A stretch of 64,000 nucleotides of DNA from CALBPI01 sp038521865 (GCA_038521865.1 JBCBKO010000001.1:1240001-1304000), one strand, 5' to 3'; shown: positions 7,240 to 15,922, counted from the first letter of the stretch. Program-made: numbers and translations. The notes: generated from the sequence alone by a model not told the origin.

Positions 7240-8086
7240 GGATTATTTGCGCCGACTAGCAACACGGTTACGAGAGTATAGCGGCTCCGCGGTCTTGCGC
7301 CTGTCACGTTGGTCTTTAACTGCGTGCCTGGCGCTCGCGTTCAGCGCAGCCAATACCTATGCCCATCCGGAAGACGAGTTTTGTGTGCCTGGGGAGGGCA
7401 GTCTAGACCCAGCGCTTTGCGAACAGCTGGCGGCTCTCGACAGTGCCGACGGTAATTCAGCTCGAACAGTGCAGCCAATCCTTGATGCGACGGGCGCGCC
7501 GCGCAGTGCCTCGTCCACGGCGGTGCTCTACGTTGGTATTGGAGTCGGGCACATCCTGCCCGGCGGTTTGGACCACATCCTGTTTGTACTGGCCCTCTTT
7601 CTCACCTCGGCAAAAGCGAGGCCACTCGTAATTCAAATCACCTGCTTCACGCTGGCACACAGCGTAACGCTGGGATTGGCCGCCGCAGGTGTCATCTCTC
7701 CATCCGCTGACATCGTCGAGCCATTAATTGCAGCAACGATCGCATTTGTCGCGATCGAAAACCTTCTGGTCGATGAAATGCCACGCTGGCGACCGCTTGT
7801 CGTCTTTGGGTTCGGTCTATTACACGGCCTTGGGTTTGCAGGATTCTTTGGCGAGCTTGGATTGCCGCAGGGCCAATTCTGGAGCGGGTTGATCGGATTC
7901 AATATCGGCGTCGAAATCGGTCAGCTGAGTGTTGTGTTAGTCGCGTGGCTGAGCCTCGCAGCTTGGACAAAAATCAACGCAGCCGCAGTTGAGCGCAACT
8001 ACCGGAGCTGGGTTGCACGGCCTGCGTCAGTTTTGATCGGGCTAATAGGACTGTGGTGGACCATCGAACGCGTAGCGCTGGGATAA
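7238..8086 (+). CDS. HupE/UreJ-family membrane protein
   Basis: This protein has about 282 residues if the ATG at 7238 is used. A signal-like segment ends at TYAHPEDEFC. Six or so hydrophobic helices follow, with the family motif HILPGGLDHILFVLALFL and the strongly conserved FGLLHGLGFAGFF, both typical of HupE/UreJ permeases that move nickel or cobalt; relatives also occur in zinc clusters. The start codon overlaps that of the divergent COG0523 gene, leaving no promoter room upstream, so a start further in (near 7296, TTG) with transcription from within the gap remains possible. It likely takes part in divalent metal uptake with the adjacent genes. The metal is not readable from sequence. Confidence 0.78.
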   Translation: MDYLRRLATRLREYSGSAVLRLSRWSLTACLALAFSAANTYAHPEDEFCVPGEGSLDPALCEQLAALDSADGNSARTVQPILDATGAPRSASSTAVLYVGIGVGHILPGGLDHILFVLALFLTSAKARPLVIQITCFTLAHSVTLGLAAAGVISPSADIVEPLIAATIAFVAIENLLVDEMPRWRPLVVFGFGLLHGLGFAGFFGELGLPQGQFWSGLIGFNIGVEIGQLSVVLVAWLSLAAWTKINAAAVERNYRSWVARPASVLIGLIGLWWTIERVALG

Positions 8087-8119
8087 AAAAAGGGCGAACG
8101 ACCCGTTGATCGTTCGCCC
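8085..8119 (-). terminator. Intrinsic terminator of the M3 peptidase gene
   Basis: A perfect 10-bp stem, GGGCGAACGA (8092-8101) with TCGTTCGCCC (8110-8119), has an 8-base loop. Read on the minus strand it is followed by seven T residues, a classical rho-independent terminator. It may also stop the HupE-like transcript from the other side, though that side lacks a T run. Confidence 0.85.
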
Positions 8120-8145
8120 CTCATCAAGCTCAAAGCGTGTTCGAA

Positions 8146-10320
8146 TCAGTCACCGCCCACACCTGTTTCGAAACCGCGACCAATCAGCAGCGGCTCGATG
8201 CTTGGATCAGCGCCACGGAAGTTGCGATACAACGCGTCGGCTTCCTGCAAACCGCCCGCCTCGTACACCCACTTCTTGAGGCGGCCTGCGACCTCTTGAT
8301 CGAAGATGTCTTCCGCTTCAACAAATGCATTGAAGCCATCGGCGTCCAGAATTTCTGACCACAGGTAGGCGTAATAACCGGCCGAATACCCGCCCGCAAA
8401 AATGTGGCTGAAGTACTGCGAGCGATAACGAGGTTCAATCTCATCGATTAACCCGTACTCTTCGAGTACCTTTTCTTCGAATGCCGAAGCGTCCGTGATT
8501 TGTGCCGCCTCTTCCTCGGTCAGCATGTGCCAGCGAAGATCGAGTAACGACGCGGCGATGTATTCGGTCGTGCTGAAACCCTGATTATGGTTTGCCGCCG
8601 CAAGCATGCGCTCAACCAACGCCTCCGGGATCACCTCACCCGTCTCGTAGTGTTTCGCGTAAAGCTCGAGCATTTGCGGTTCCGCAGTCCAGTGCTCGAG
8701 GATTTGTGCCGGGAACTCCGTGTAATCACGCGGACCGTCAACACCGGAGAAGGTCGGGTAGTCGATTTTGGTCATGATGCCGTGCAAGCCGTGACCAAAC
8801 TCATGAAAGAGCGTAGACACTTCATCGAAACGAAGCAGTGTTGGCTCACCGGCCGCTGGCGTCGTCAAGTTCATGTTGTTCGAGACGATCGGTCGGATGT
8901 TCGACCCGCCATAGTTCGAAGCCTGACGGAAGCTATTCATCCACGCACCGCCACGCTTGGAATCACGCGCGTACATATCGAACATGAAAACGCCGAGGTG
9001 CGTTCCATCCGCCTCTTTGACTTCGTACGCCGTAACAACGTCGTTCCAAACCGGCGCATCCAACGGCGTAAACGTGATACCGAACAAGCGCTCCGCCATT
9101 TCGAAAGCGCCCTCGGTGACCGCACCCAGTTCGAAATACGGTTTCAGTTCGTTTTCATCGATATCAAATCGTTCTTTACGAATCTTCTCGGAGTAGTGCC
9201 ACCAGTCATGCCCGGCGAAGGTGAACGCATCTCCGATCATGGCCTGCATATCCGCACGCTCTTCTTTAGCTCGTGCAAGACCCGGCTCCCAGACGCGGAG
9301 CAGGAAGTCCTCGGCACCCTTCGGTGTGCGCGCCATGTTGTATTCGAGGATGTAGTGCGCGTGCGAGTCATAACCCAGCAGCGCTGCGCGCTTCGCCCGA
9401 AGCTGCGCCACCTTGATGGCAATAGGACCGTTATCCACATCGCCCTCACTCGCACGCAGTCGATACCCATCAAACGCCTGCTCACGAAGATCGCGATTCT
9501 CGGACTGCGTCATAAAAGTCTCGTAGACCGAGCGATCAAGAGTGACCACCCAGGCCTTCTCGTCTTCGTTCCAGATACTGGATTTGAAGGAGTCAGACAG
9601 TCCAGCGGTATCCGCTTCGTCGGTGATCTTGAGCTTGAATGCCTTGGTTGAGCTCAATAGGTTTTGACCGAACTTCGTCGTCAGTCCCGACAGCTCTTCA
9701 TTTATCGCCGCCACCTTTGCTTTCGTGTCGGCATCGAGCGCCGCACCCGAACGCACGAATGCACGATGTGTGAGTTCGAGCAGGCGCGCCTGCTGCTCAT
9801 CCAGATCGAGCGAGTCGCGTGCTTCGTAAACTGTCTTGACCCTATCCCAGAGCGCATCGTTGAACGTGATCTTGTCGGACTCACGCGTCCACAGCGGGTA
9901 GATGATGCCTTGCAGCTCGCGCTTCTTCGCGTTGAGTTCGGTGCCAGTCAGATTCCCGAAAACGAGTCCGACCTTGATGGCAAGTCCGCCCACAGACTCA
10001 AGTTCGAGGATTGTGTTCTCAAAGGTCGGCGCATCCGGGTTGTCCACGATCGCGGCGATTTCGTCGCGTTGTTCCAGCATCGCCTTCTTGAAGGCGGGCA
10101 GGAAGTCATCGTCGGAAATTACATCAAACGGAGGCACGCCAAACGGCGTGTCCCAATCGGCAAGGAAGGGGTTGCCTTCCAGCTCGGCGTCAGTGACCGC
10201 CAGCTCATCGGCTTCGGTCGACGCGGATTCGGTCGTTCCAGCAGTGGTCTCGGTTTCGCCGCCGCAAGCAACAACGGCGAACGCCGCCATAAAAATGGCC
10301 AGCAATCGAATTAGCTTCAT
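8146..10320 (-). CDS. M3-family zinc oligopeptidase, lipoprotein
   Basis: This 724-residue protein is a Dcp/oligopeptidase A-type metallopeptidase. The zinc motif HEFGH is at 506-510, followed by GLHGIM and further conserved residues (HWTAEP). The start at 10320 gives a lipoprotein signal, MKLIRLLAIFMAAFAVVAC, with Cys19 as the lipidated residue, then a low-complexity Thr/Glu/Ser linker. It should cleave peptides in the periplasm or at the membrane surface. Longer upstream reading would spoil the signal peptide. It is transcribed divergently from the M1 peptidase gene, sharing a 125-base region with a Zur-like site, and ends at a strong terminator. Confidence 0.9.
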   Translation of the reverse strand: MKLIRLLAIFMAAFAVVACGGETETTAGTTESASTEADELAVTDAELEGNPFLADWDTPFGVPPFDVISDDDFLPAFKKAMLEQRDEIAAIVDNPDAPTFENTILELESVGGLAIKVGLVFGNLTGTELNAKKRELQGIIYPLWTRESDKITFNDALWDRVKTVYEARDSLDLDEQQARLLELTHRAFVRSGAALDADTKAKVAAINEELSGLTTKFGQNLLSSTKAFKLKITDEADTAGLSDSFKSSIWNEDEKAWVVTLDRSVYETFMTQSENRDLREQAFDGYRLRASEGDVDNGPIAIKVAQLRAKRAALLGYDSHAHYILEYNMARTPKGAEDFLLRVWEPGLARAKEERADMQAMIGDAFTFAGHDWWHYSEKIRKERFDIDENELKPYFELGAVTEGAFEMAERLFGITFTPLDAPVWNDVVTAYEVKEADGTHLGVFMFDMYARDSKRGGAWMNSFRQASNYGGSNIRPIVSNNMNLTTPAAGEPTLLRFDEVSTLFHEFGHGLHGIMTKIDYPTFSGVDGPRDYTEFPAQILEHWTAEPQMLELYAKHYETGEVIPEALVERMLAAANHNQGFSTTEYIAASLLDLRWHMLTEEEAAQITDASAFEEKVLEEYGLIDEIEPRYRSQYFSHIFAGGYSAGYYAYLWSEILDADGFNAFVEAEDIFDQEVAGRLKKWVYEAGGLQEADALYRNFRGADPSIEPLLIGRGFETGVGGD

Positions 10321-10394
10321 TGGTTCATAGTCCCAGGCAAATGTGCGCGATCGCTCGCGCTGACAAAAGCGACCGGTTGCGACAGAGCAACCGA

Positions 10395-10417
10395 TGAACG
10401 TTATAGTATAGCAGTAC
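10395..10417. promoter_or_regulatory. Candidate Zur box between two zinc peptidase genes
   Basis: The core GTTATAGTATAGC (10400-10412) differs from the gammaproteobacterial Zur core GTTATANTATAAC at a single position. Flanks agree only partly. It lies 33 bases before the M1 gene and 80 before the M3 gene, so it could control both. An AT-rich -10 element alone could also produce this string. Confidence 0.42.
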
Positions 10418-10445
10418 CCGACCCCCTCTGAATGGATTCCAACCG

Positions 10446-12887
10446 ATGAAGAAGCTGTTTGCGTTGTGCCTCGCACTGACCTGTTCCTGCGCCTGGGCAG
10501 AGGTCGTACAGACCAAAGGCGAGTTTGTTGACAAGTTCCGGCAACTCGATGAGTCGCTGCCCTCCCCTAACGTCTATCGCACCGCTGGCGGCGAACCTGG
10601 GCACCGCTACTGGCAACAAGAAGTCGACTACGACATCGATGTGACACTCGATGAGGGGAAGCGTCGTCTCACTGCATCGCAAACGATCACCTACACCAAC
10701 AACAGCCCTGATACGCTGCGTTTTCTTTGGCTGCAGTTGGACCAGAATCGCTTCAGAAGTGATTCGCTTGCCGAACGATCGGCAGCGTTCGCTGATCCAA
10801 GCCGTCGCGGCCCAGCCGTCACCTTTGATGAAGCTGCTCCGAAAATGAGCCTCGGTGAGCTGCGCCGTCAGCAGTCCATGACAGACACTGAGCTTGGTTA
10901 CGAGATCAGTAACGTTCAGGACACCAACGGTCGCGAACTTGCCTACACGATCGTCGGCACACTGATGCGGATCGATCTGAATCGCCCTTTGGCACCCGGA
11001 AAGTCGACCGCATTCCGAATGAACTTCGCCTATAACATCGTCGAAGAAGATGCGGTCTCGGCGCGCTCTGGGTACGAGCACTTTCCGGATGATGCGCGCG
11101 AAGGTGGCAACGACATTTTCCTGATCGCGCAGTGGTTTCCGAGACTGGCCGCCTACACCGACTACGAGGGTTGGACGAATAAGGAATTCCTCGGCCGGGG
11201 CGAGTTCACGCTTGAGTTCGGCGACTACACGGTCGACATCACCGTTCCGGCGGATCACTTGGTCTCCTCAACGGGCGAGTTGAAAAATGCCAACAACGTG
11301 CTGACAGCGACGCAGCGTCAGCGCCTGCAGACGGCGCGCACGGCCGATGAGCCTGTCTTTATCGTCACGCCCGAAGAAGCGCTGGATAACGAAGCGGAAG
11401 GCACAGACGACACCAAGACCTGGCGTTTTGAAGCCGAGAATGTCCGTGACTTCGCGTGGGCCTCGTCGCGCAAATTCATCTGGGATGCACAGGGCTATCA
11501 GCAAGGCGGTTCGGTTCAGCCGTTAGTGATGGCCATGAGCTTCTACCCCAAAGAAGGCGAGCCGCTGTGGTCGAACTACTCGACCGCCTCGGTCATCCAC
11601 ACCATGGAGGTGTATTCGCGGTTCTCATTCGACTACCCCTACCCCACTGCACAGTCCGTGAACGGACCGGTCGGCGGGATGGAGTACCCAATGATCACCT
11701 TCAACGGTCCGCGCACCGATCTGCAGGAGGATGGCACAAGAACCTACACACTGGCCGAAAAGCGTTTTCTGGTCGGCGTTGTTATCCATGAAATTGGGCA
11801 CATCTATTTCCCGATGACCGTTAACTCGGACGAGCGGCAATGGACCTGGATGGACGAAGGCCTCAACAGCTTCCTGGATGCCATGGCCTGCCTGGAGTGG
11901 GACCCGGATATGCCTTGGCGTGTCGAGCCTCGCGATATCGTTAACTACATGAAATCGGAACAACAGGTGCCGATCATGACCCAGTCCGATAGCGTATTGC
12001 AGCTCGGTCCGAATGCTTATTCGAAGCCGACCGTGGCGCTGATGATTCTTCGCGAAACGGTGCTCGGTCGCGAGCTCTTCGATTTCGCGTTCAAAGAGTA
12101 TTCCCGGCGCTGGCGTTTCCGTCGCCCCACACCTGCCGATTTCTTCCGCACAATGGAGGAGGCGTCGGGTGTTGACCTGGATTGGTTCTGGCGCGGCTGG
12201 TTCTACACGACCGACCATGTCGACATCTCGCTCGACCGCATCTGGAAATTGCGTCTGGATACCAAAGACCCGGATATCGACTTCGCGAGACGCCGACAGG
12301 AAGAAGCCGACAAACCCGCATCGCTGACGGTGCAGCGCAACCGTGAAGCCGGCATGCAAACCTGGGTCGAACGTAACCCTGGTCGTGATGACTTCTATGA
12401 TGAGAACGATCAGTTCACCGTTACCAACAAAGAGCGCAATGCCTATCAGGAGTTTCTTGACGGGCTCGATGACTGGGAGCGCGCCACAATCGAACGTGCT
12501 GTTGCAGAAGACCGCAATTATTACGTGCTCGAATTCTCGAATATCGGGGGCCTGGTCATGCCGATACCGCTCGAACTGACGTTCGACGATGGCAGCACAA
12601 TGCGCTACGAAATCCCGGCCGAGATCTGGAGACGGAATGCGCGAGCGGTCAAGAAGCTGATCGTTACCGACAAGGAAGTGGTGAGCGTGACGGCGGACCC
12701 GCGATGGGAAACTGCAGACGTGAATATGGACAACAATCACTACCCGCGTCAGATCGTCCCGTCCCGGATCGAGATGTTCAAATCGCCGCCGCGCGAGGGC
12801 TTTGAGTACCGCGACATCATGCAAGACAGCAAGACAGAGTTGAACACCTGCGAAGAAAGTGAGGACAGCGAGTGTACCGACGAGTAA
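10446..12887 (+). CDS. M1-family zinc metallopeptidase
   Basis: This 813-residue protein has a signal peptide ending near CAWAEV. The catalytic domain carries the zinc motif HEIGH (448-452) with the distal Glu in DEGLNSF, and the exopeptidase-type motif GGMEYP upstream, in the order seen in M1 aminopeptidases. An N-terminal beta domain and a long C-terminal region that is predicted soluble surround it. It likely trims peptides in the periplasm. Its last 16 bases overlap the start of the DUF6702 gene, so the two are probably co-translated, and a Zur-like site lies in front. Known relatives are often annotated simply as M1 family metallopeptidase. Confidence 0.9.
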   Translation: MKKLFALCLALTCSCAWAEVVQTKGEFVDKFRQLDESLPSPNVYRTAGGEPGHRYWQQEVDYDIDVTLDEGKRRLTASQTITYTNNSPDTLRFLWLQLDQNRFRSDSLAERSAAFADPSRRGPAVTFDEAAPKMSLGELRRQQSMTDTELGYEISNVQDTNGRELAYTIVGTLMRIDLNRPLAPGKSTAFRMNFAYNIVEEDAVSARSGYEHFPDDAREGGNDIFLIAQWFPRLAAYTDYEGWTNKEFLGRGEFTLEFGDYTVDITVPADHLVSSTGELKNANNVLTATQRQRLQTARTADEPVFIVTPEEALDNEAEGTDDTKTWRFEAENVRDFAWASSRKFIWDAQGYQQGGSVQPLVMAMSFYPKEGEPLWSNYSTASVIHTMEVYSRFSFDYPYPTAQSVNGPVGGMEYPMITFNGPRTDLQEDGTRTYTLAEKRFLVGVVIHEIGHIYFPMTVNSDERQWTWMDEGLNSFLDAMACLEWDPDMPWRVEPRDIVNYMKSEQQVPIMTQSDSVLQLGPNAYSKPTVALMILRETVLGRELFDFAFKEYSRRWRFRRPTPADFFRTMEEASGVDLDWFWRGWFYTTDHVDISLDRIWKLRLDTKDPDIDFARRRQEEADKPASLTVQRNREAGMQTWVERNPGRDDFYDENDQFTVTNKERNAYQEFLDGLDDWERATIERAVAEDRNYYVLEFSNIGGLVMPIPLELTFDDGSTMRYEIPAEIWRRNARAVKKLIVTDKEVVSVTADPRWETADVNMDNNHYPRQIVPSRIEMFKSPPREGFEYRDIMQDSKTELNTCEESEDSECTDE

Positions 12888-13384
12888 CTCGCCGCCTTGT
12901 GGTTATCGCGGCCGGTGCACTGGTCGCTGCAACCACGTTCGCACATCAAGCGAAGGAGGCCGTCACCCAGGTGCTGTTCAACGAGCGCACAGGCAACATA
13001 GAGGTGATGCACCGGTTCTTGTTGCACGACGCAGAGCATGCACTTCGTCGGGTAAAGGGCATCGATGCCGACCTCATGAGTTCTGAATCATCTAGACAGG
13101 CGTTTGCGGACTATGCCCACGCAAACTTCAGTCTTCGAGATCAGGACGGTGAGCCACTGACGCTGCGAAGCGTTGGGCATGAGATCGAAGGGAAGTTCCT
13201 GTGGGTGTATGCCGAGACACCGGCGCCCACCGACATCACGGCGCTAGAGATATCCCATGGGGCGTTGCGTGACATCTGGCCGGATCAGGTCAATCTTGTG
13301 AACGTTGATCGGGGTGGGCAGTCGGAGTCCGCGCTCTTCGCAGCCGGAGCGACATCTATCCGGGTCGAAATCCCTGCTGACTAG
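12872..13384 (+). CDS. DUF6702 family exported protein
   Basis: This 170-residue protein starts at a GTG inside the end of the M1 gene. A signal peptide runs to TTFAHQ (about residue 25). The mature part is a small beta-rich domain with the pattern FNERTGNIEVMHRFLLHDAEHAL near its start, and IWPDQVNLVNVD near its end, as in DUF6702 proteins. These are repeatedly found next to M1 peptidases in bacteria. The conserved His residues (HRF, HDAEH) could bind a metal, but no function is established. It is probably a periplasmic partner of the peptidase. Confidence 0.75.
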   Translation: MYRRVTRRLVVIAAGALVAATTFAHQAKEAVTQVLFNERTGNIEVMHRFLLHDAEHALRRVKGIDADLMSSESSRQAFADYAHANFSLRDQDGEPLTLRSVGHEIEGKFLWVYAETPAPTDITALEISHGALRDIWPDQVNLVNVDRGGQSESALFAAGATSIRVEIPAD

Positions 13385-13445
13385 TACTCGACGTCCTGGG
13401 TCGATGAACGGATCTAGGTGTCGGACTGCCTTACACCCCCGTCGA

Positions 13446-13480
13446 GCAGGCGCTGACGCCCTGTCTATTTTTTCTTTTAA
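13446..13480 (+). terminator. Probable terminator of the M1/DUF6702 operon
   Basis: A short imperfect stem (CAGGCG with CGCCCTG, one bulged C, loop CTGA at 13453-13456) is followed at once by a T-rich tract (TCTATTTTTTCTTTT). The stem is short, so efficiency is uncertain. Confidence 0.5.
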
Positions 13481-13498
13481 TTCAACTACTTATGTTTC

Positions 13499-13514
13499 TG
13501 GCACGAAAACTGCT
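13499..13514 (+). promoter_or_regulatory. Sigma-54-type promoter of the PEP-CTERM gene
   Basis: TGGCACGAAAACTGCT matches the -24/-12 consensus TGGCAC-N5-TTGCW at all but one position, with the essential GG and GC correctly spaced. It lies 58 bases before the start codon, behind an AT-rich stretch. PEP-CTERM genes are often driven by sigma-54 with the PrsK/PrsR pair, which is not in this window. Confidence 0.6.
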
Positions 13515-13571
13515 TCTGTTTATACAAGTATTTATCATTTGCCCTCGGGCACGCTTTCCGGAGTTTGAGTA

Positions 13572-14189
13572 ATGAATTTGGTGACAAAAATCGCAACTGG
13601 AGCCGCCGCAATCGCGCTTTCAATGACCGCGAACGCGTCTCTCATCGTCAACGGCGGTTTTGAAGATACCGACGTTAACGACGGTAACGGCGGATGGGAG
13701 TGGTACACGTCCTCGAACGTCGATGGCTGGGAAGGCAGTAACATCGAAATCTGGCAGGATTTCGGCAACATCGGTCCTTACGAAGGCAACCAGCATGCTG
13801 AGTTGAATGCACACCCGGGCAGCGGCGATGCATTCTCAATCTTCCAGACGTTTGCGACCAACCCTGGCCAAGTCTACGAACTGTTTTTCGCATACGGTGC
13901 GCGCCGCAACGACAACGAATCCTTCCAAGTGCAGTTGACCGGCGAAGGCAGCCTGCTGGATCGTTTAATGGACGACCACACGGTAAACAACTGGAGCACT
14001 TTCAGCTACGTGTTCACGGCTGACTCAAGCTCTACGACGCTGACCTTTACATCTATCACGCCGCGCGACGGCACGGTCGGCAACTTCCTCGACGGCGTCA
14101 GCGTTGTCAGTGTTCCGGCTCCCGGTACGCTCGTACTGCTGGGCGGCGCATTGATCGGTCTGGGACTGCGCCGCAAAAAAGCGGCCTGA
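13572..14189 (+). CDS. PEP-CTERM sorting-domain secreted protein
   Basis: This 205-residue protein has a signal peptide (about residues 1-24, ending TANAS). The mature domain starts LIVNGGFEDT and is beta-sandwich-like (DUF642/carbohydrate-binding type), with typical features such as VDGWEGSNIEIW and FLDGVSVV. The C-terminus carries a PEP-CTERM signal: a VPAPGTL motif, a hydrophobic segment, then RRKK. Such proteins are cut by exosortase during export and linked to exopolysaccharide or biofilm production. No exosortase gene is in the window. The gene stands alone between two terminators, behind a sigma-54-type promoter. Confidence 0.85.
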   Translation: MNLVTKIATGAAAIALSMTANASLIVNGGFEDTDVNDGNGGWEWYTSSNVDGWEGSNIEIWQDFGNIGPYEGNQHAELNAHPGSGDAFSIFQTFATNPGQVYELFFAYGARRNDNESFQVQLTGEGSLLDRLMDDHTVNNWSTFSYVFTADSSSTTLTFTSITPRDGTVGNFLDGVSVVSVPAPGTLVLLGGALIGLGLRRKKAA

Positions 14190-14219
14190 TCGCCAACAGT
14201 CAAGACCGTTAGTCTTTGG

Positions 14220-14256
14220 ATACCCACTTACTCGCATGAGTTAGTGGGTATTTTCT
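14220..14256. terminator. Terminator after the PEP-CTERM gene
   Basis: A 14-bp stem with one mismatch (arms 14220-14233 and 14238-14251) around a GCAT loop is followed by TTTTCTTG. It separates the PEP-CTERM gene from the convergent oxidoreductase gene. Confidence 0.8.
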
Positions 14257-14290
14257 TGTCCGTACTTTTCTCTGTTTCAGCCCAAGGTCG

Positions 14291-15922
14291 TTAGAACTGC
14301 TCGGTATGCACGCGCTCATCCGCGACGCCGAGTTCCGTTAGGCTTTCACTCAAAGCCGCTAGGAAACTCGCGGGCCCGCAAAGATAGTAGTCCGCGTCGA
14401 GGTCGGCCACGGTCTTGCGAATGAAGTCGGCATCGATTCGACCGATGGCGTCGAACCCGCCGCCCTGCTCATCCCTTTCCAACGGACGGCTATAGATGGT
14501 TCGAGACGTCACATTCGGGTTTGTCCGAACGACCTCAGAGACCTCCTCAGCGAACGGGTGATGATCGCTATCGCGCGCGCCATAGATGAAGTACACCGGG
14601 CGATCTGACGGTTTGGCTGTCAACGCGTGGAGGAGACTAACCATGGGGGTAACGCCAACGCCTGCGCATAACAGGACAACGGGCCGATCACTTTCTTGAA
14701 GCACAAAATTGCCCGCCGGTGAACGCGCTTTGAGCATCGTGCCAACGCCGGCCTGGTCGTGCAGGAGACCCGACACAAGGCCCTGCAGCTCGCGCTTAAC
14801 ACTAATCCGATACAAGCCCTGTCCTGGGGCGTTGGATAGTGAATAGGTTCGAAAGAGCGCCCCGTCACTACCGACCAGCGGAAACTCCAGCGGCAAGTGT
14901 TGACCTGCCTTGAAGTCGGGCAGAGCACCGTGGTCCATTGATTCGAGATAGAAGGACACAACGTCTGCGGATTCAGTGACTCGCTTGGCTACACGCAGAT
15001 GGCGAACACCAGCATCAGGCTCGGAGAATCGTATTGGGAGCACGTTACGAAGCTCGACCAACTCGTGGATATCGATGATCACAAGACGCTGTGCACCGGG
15101 ATAATCTCGAACCGCCGGAGAATCCCAATCAATCGAGGCCTGGCCAGTCACCTGAAGCAGACCTCCGTTTTGGAAATCCACAAACGTGACCCCGACACGA
15201 GGATCCAGCACGAGGTTTCCGATCGTGTTGAAATGGTTATTGCCGGCGTAGTCCGGAAAGACGATACGAGTGTCGTGTTCGACTCGCACAAAGCCAGGCG
15301 ATCCGCCGCGATGGGAAGCATCCATACCATTGCTCTCGGAAGGCTCCGCGCCTTCGTGTCCGCTCGCAATGAAGAACGTATCTGCGCCCTCAATCTGATC
15401 CTGCATTTGCTCATTGAGACGCTTATGGGTCGTCTTCGACATGGCCGATCTGTCGGTATCGACCGGATACCAGATTCGCTCGGTGATGTACTGCGGGCAG
15501 TTCCCAAAGGCCTGGCTGACAGTGAACGTTAACTGGCCCGGATCGGATTCGGTGATCCGCCCATTGACTCGATTGCGGCGACGGGTCTCCAACTCGATAC
15601 CGAGCAGGCCGAGATCGGTACCTGAACACAATGCCGACTCGAGCGCATCACCCGGCAGCACCTCAGTGTTGAACACGAGCGTCGTTGCATCGGGGGATGA
15701 GATAAAACCTGGCTCCCCGGTCAGGAGCGTGACCCAAGGCCGACCGGATTCGTCACGCGCTGCGGCAACTGCGAAAGGCAACTGTTCGTAAAAGTCGCGG
15801 TGCTGGTCCGGCATGTAAGGGCGGATTACTTTCCGAGCCCACGGCTCGATCGCATCACGCACTCCCAAGCGACTCTGCACGGCTTGCTCACCGGCATGAA
15901 AAGGGGAAGTTGTCGCCATCAC
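14291..15922 (-). CDS. Fusion of PNPOx-like FMN-binding domain and ferredoxin-reductase domain
   Basis: This protein has about 543 residues. The first 300 form a pyridoxamine-5-phosphate-oxidase-like split barrel (FISSPDATTLVFN, GNNHFNTIGNLVLDPRVGV). The rest is a FAD/NAD(P)H reductase of the flavohaemoglobin/FNR type, with FRTYSLSN for FAD, GVGVTPMVSLL for NAD(P)H and YLCGPASFL near the end. It stops at VHTEQF, without the plant-type [2Fe-2S] ferredoxin domain that similar fusions often carry. Electrons would flow from NAD(P)H via FAD to the FMN domain or an outside acceptor; the substrate is unknown. Start is GTG at 15922 or ATG at 15919. Divergent from a LysR gene, probably its regulator. 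Confidence 0.82.
   Translation of the reverse strand: MMATTSPFHAGEQAVQSRLGVRDAIEPWARKVIRPYMPDQHRDFYEQLPFAVAAARDESGRPWVTLLTGEPGFISSPDATTLVFNTEVLPGDALESALCSGTDLGLLGIELETRRRNRVNGRITESDPGQLTFTVSQAFGNCPQYITERIWYPVDTDRSAMSKTTHKRLNEQMQDQIEGADTFFIASGHEGAEPSESNGMDASHRGGSPGFVRVEHDTRIVFPDYAGNNHFNTIGNLVLDPRVGVTFVDFQNGGLLQVTGQASIDWDSPAVRDYPGAQRLVIIDIHELVELRNVLPIRFSEPDAGVRHLRVAKRVTESADVVSFYLESMDHGALPDFKAGQHLPLEFPLVGSDGALFRTYSLSNAPGQGLYRISVKRELQGLVSGLLHDQAGVGTMLKARSPAGNFVLQESDRPVVLLCAGVGVTPMVSLLHALTAKPSDRPVYFIYGARDSDHHPFAEEVSEVVRTNPNVTSRTIYSRPLERDEQGGGFDAIGRIDADFIRKTVADLDADYYLCGPASFLAALSESLTELGVADERVHTEQF

Noticed and set aside
7262..7282. Possible third Zur-like string in the HupE-like gene start region
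   Set aside because: The half-sites are three bases too far apart to match the Zur palindrome.
8587..9651. Open frame of 354 codons on the plus strand inside the M3 peptidase gene
   Set aside because: It is antisense to a well-conserved peptidase with an intact HEFGH motif, and its translation is rich in Arg and His with no family signature.
11625..12824. Open frame of 399 codons on the minus strand inside the M1 peptidase gene
   Set aside because: It is a shadow of a conserved M1 peptidase on the other strand; no recognisable domain.
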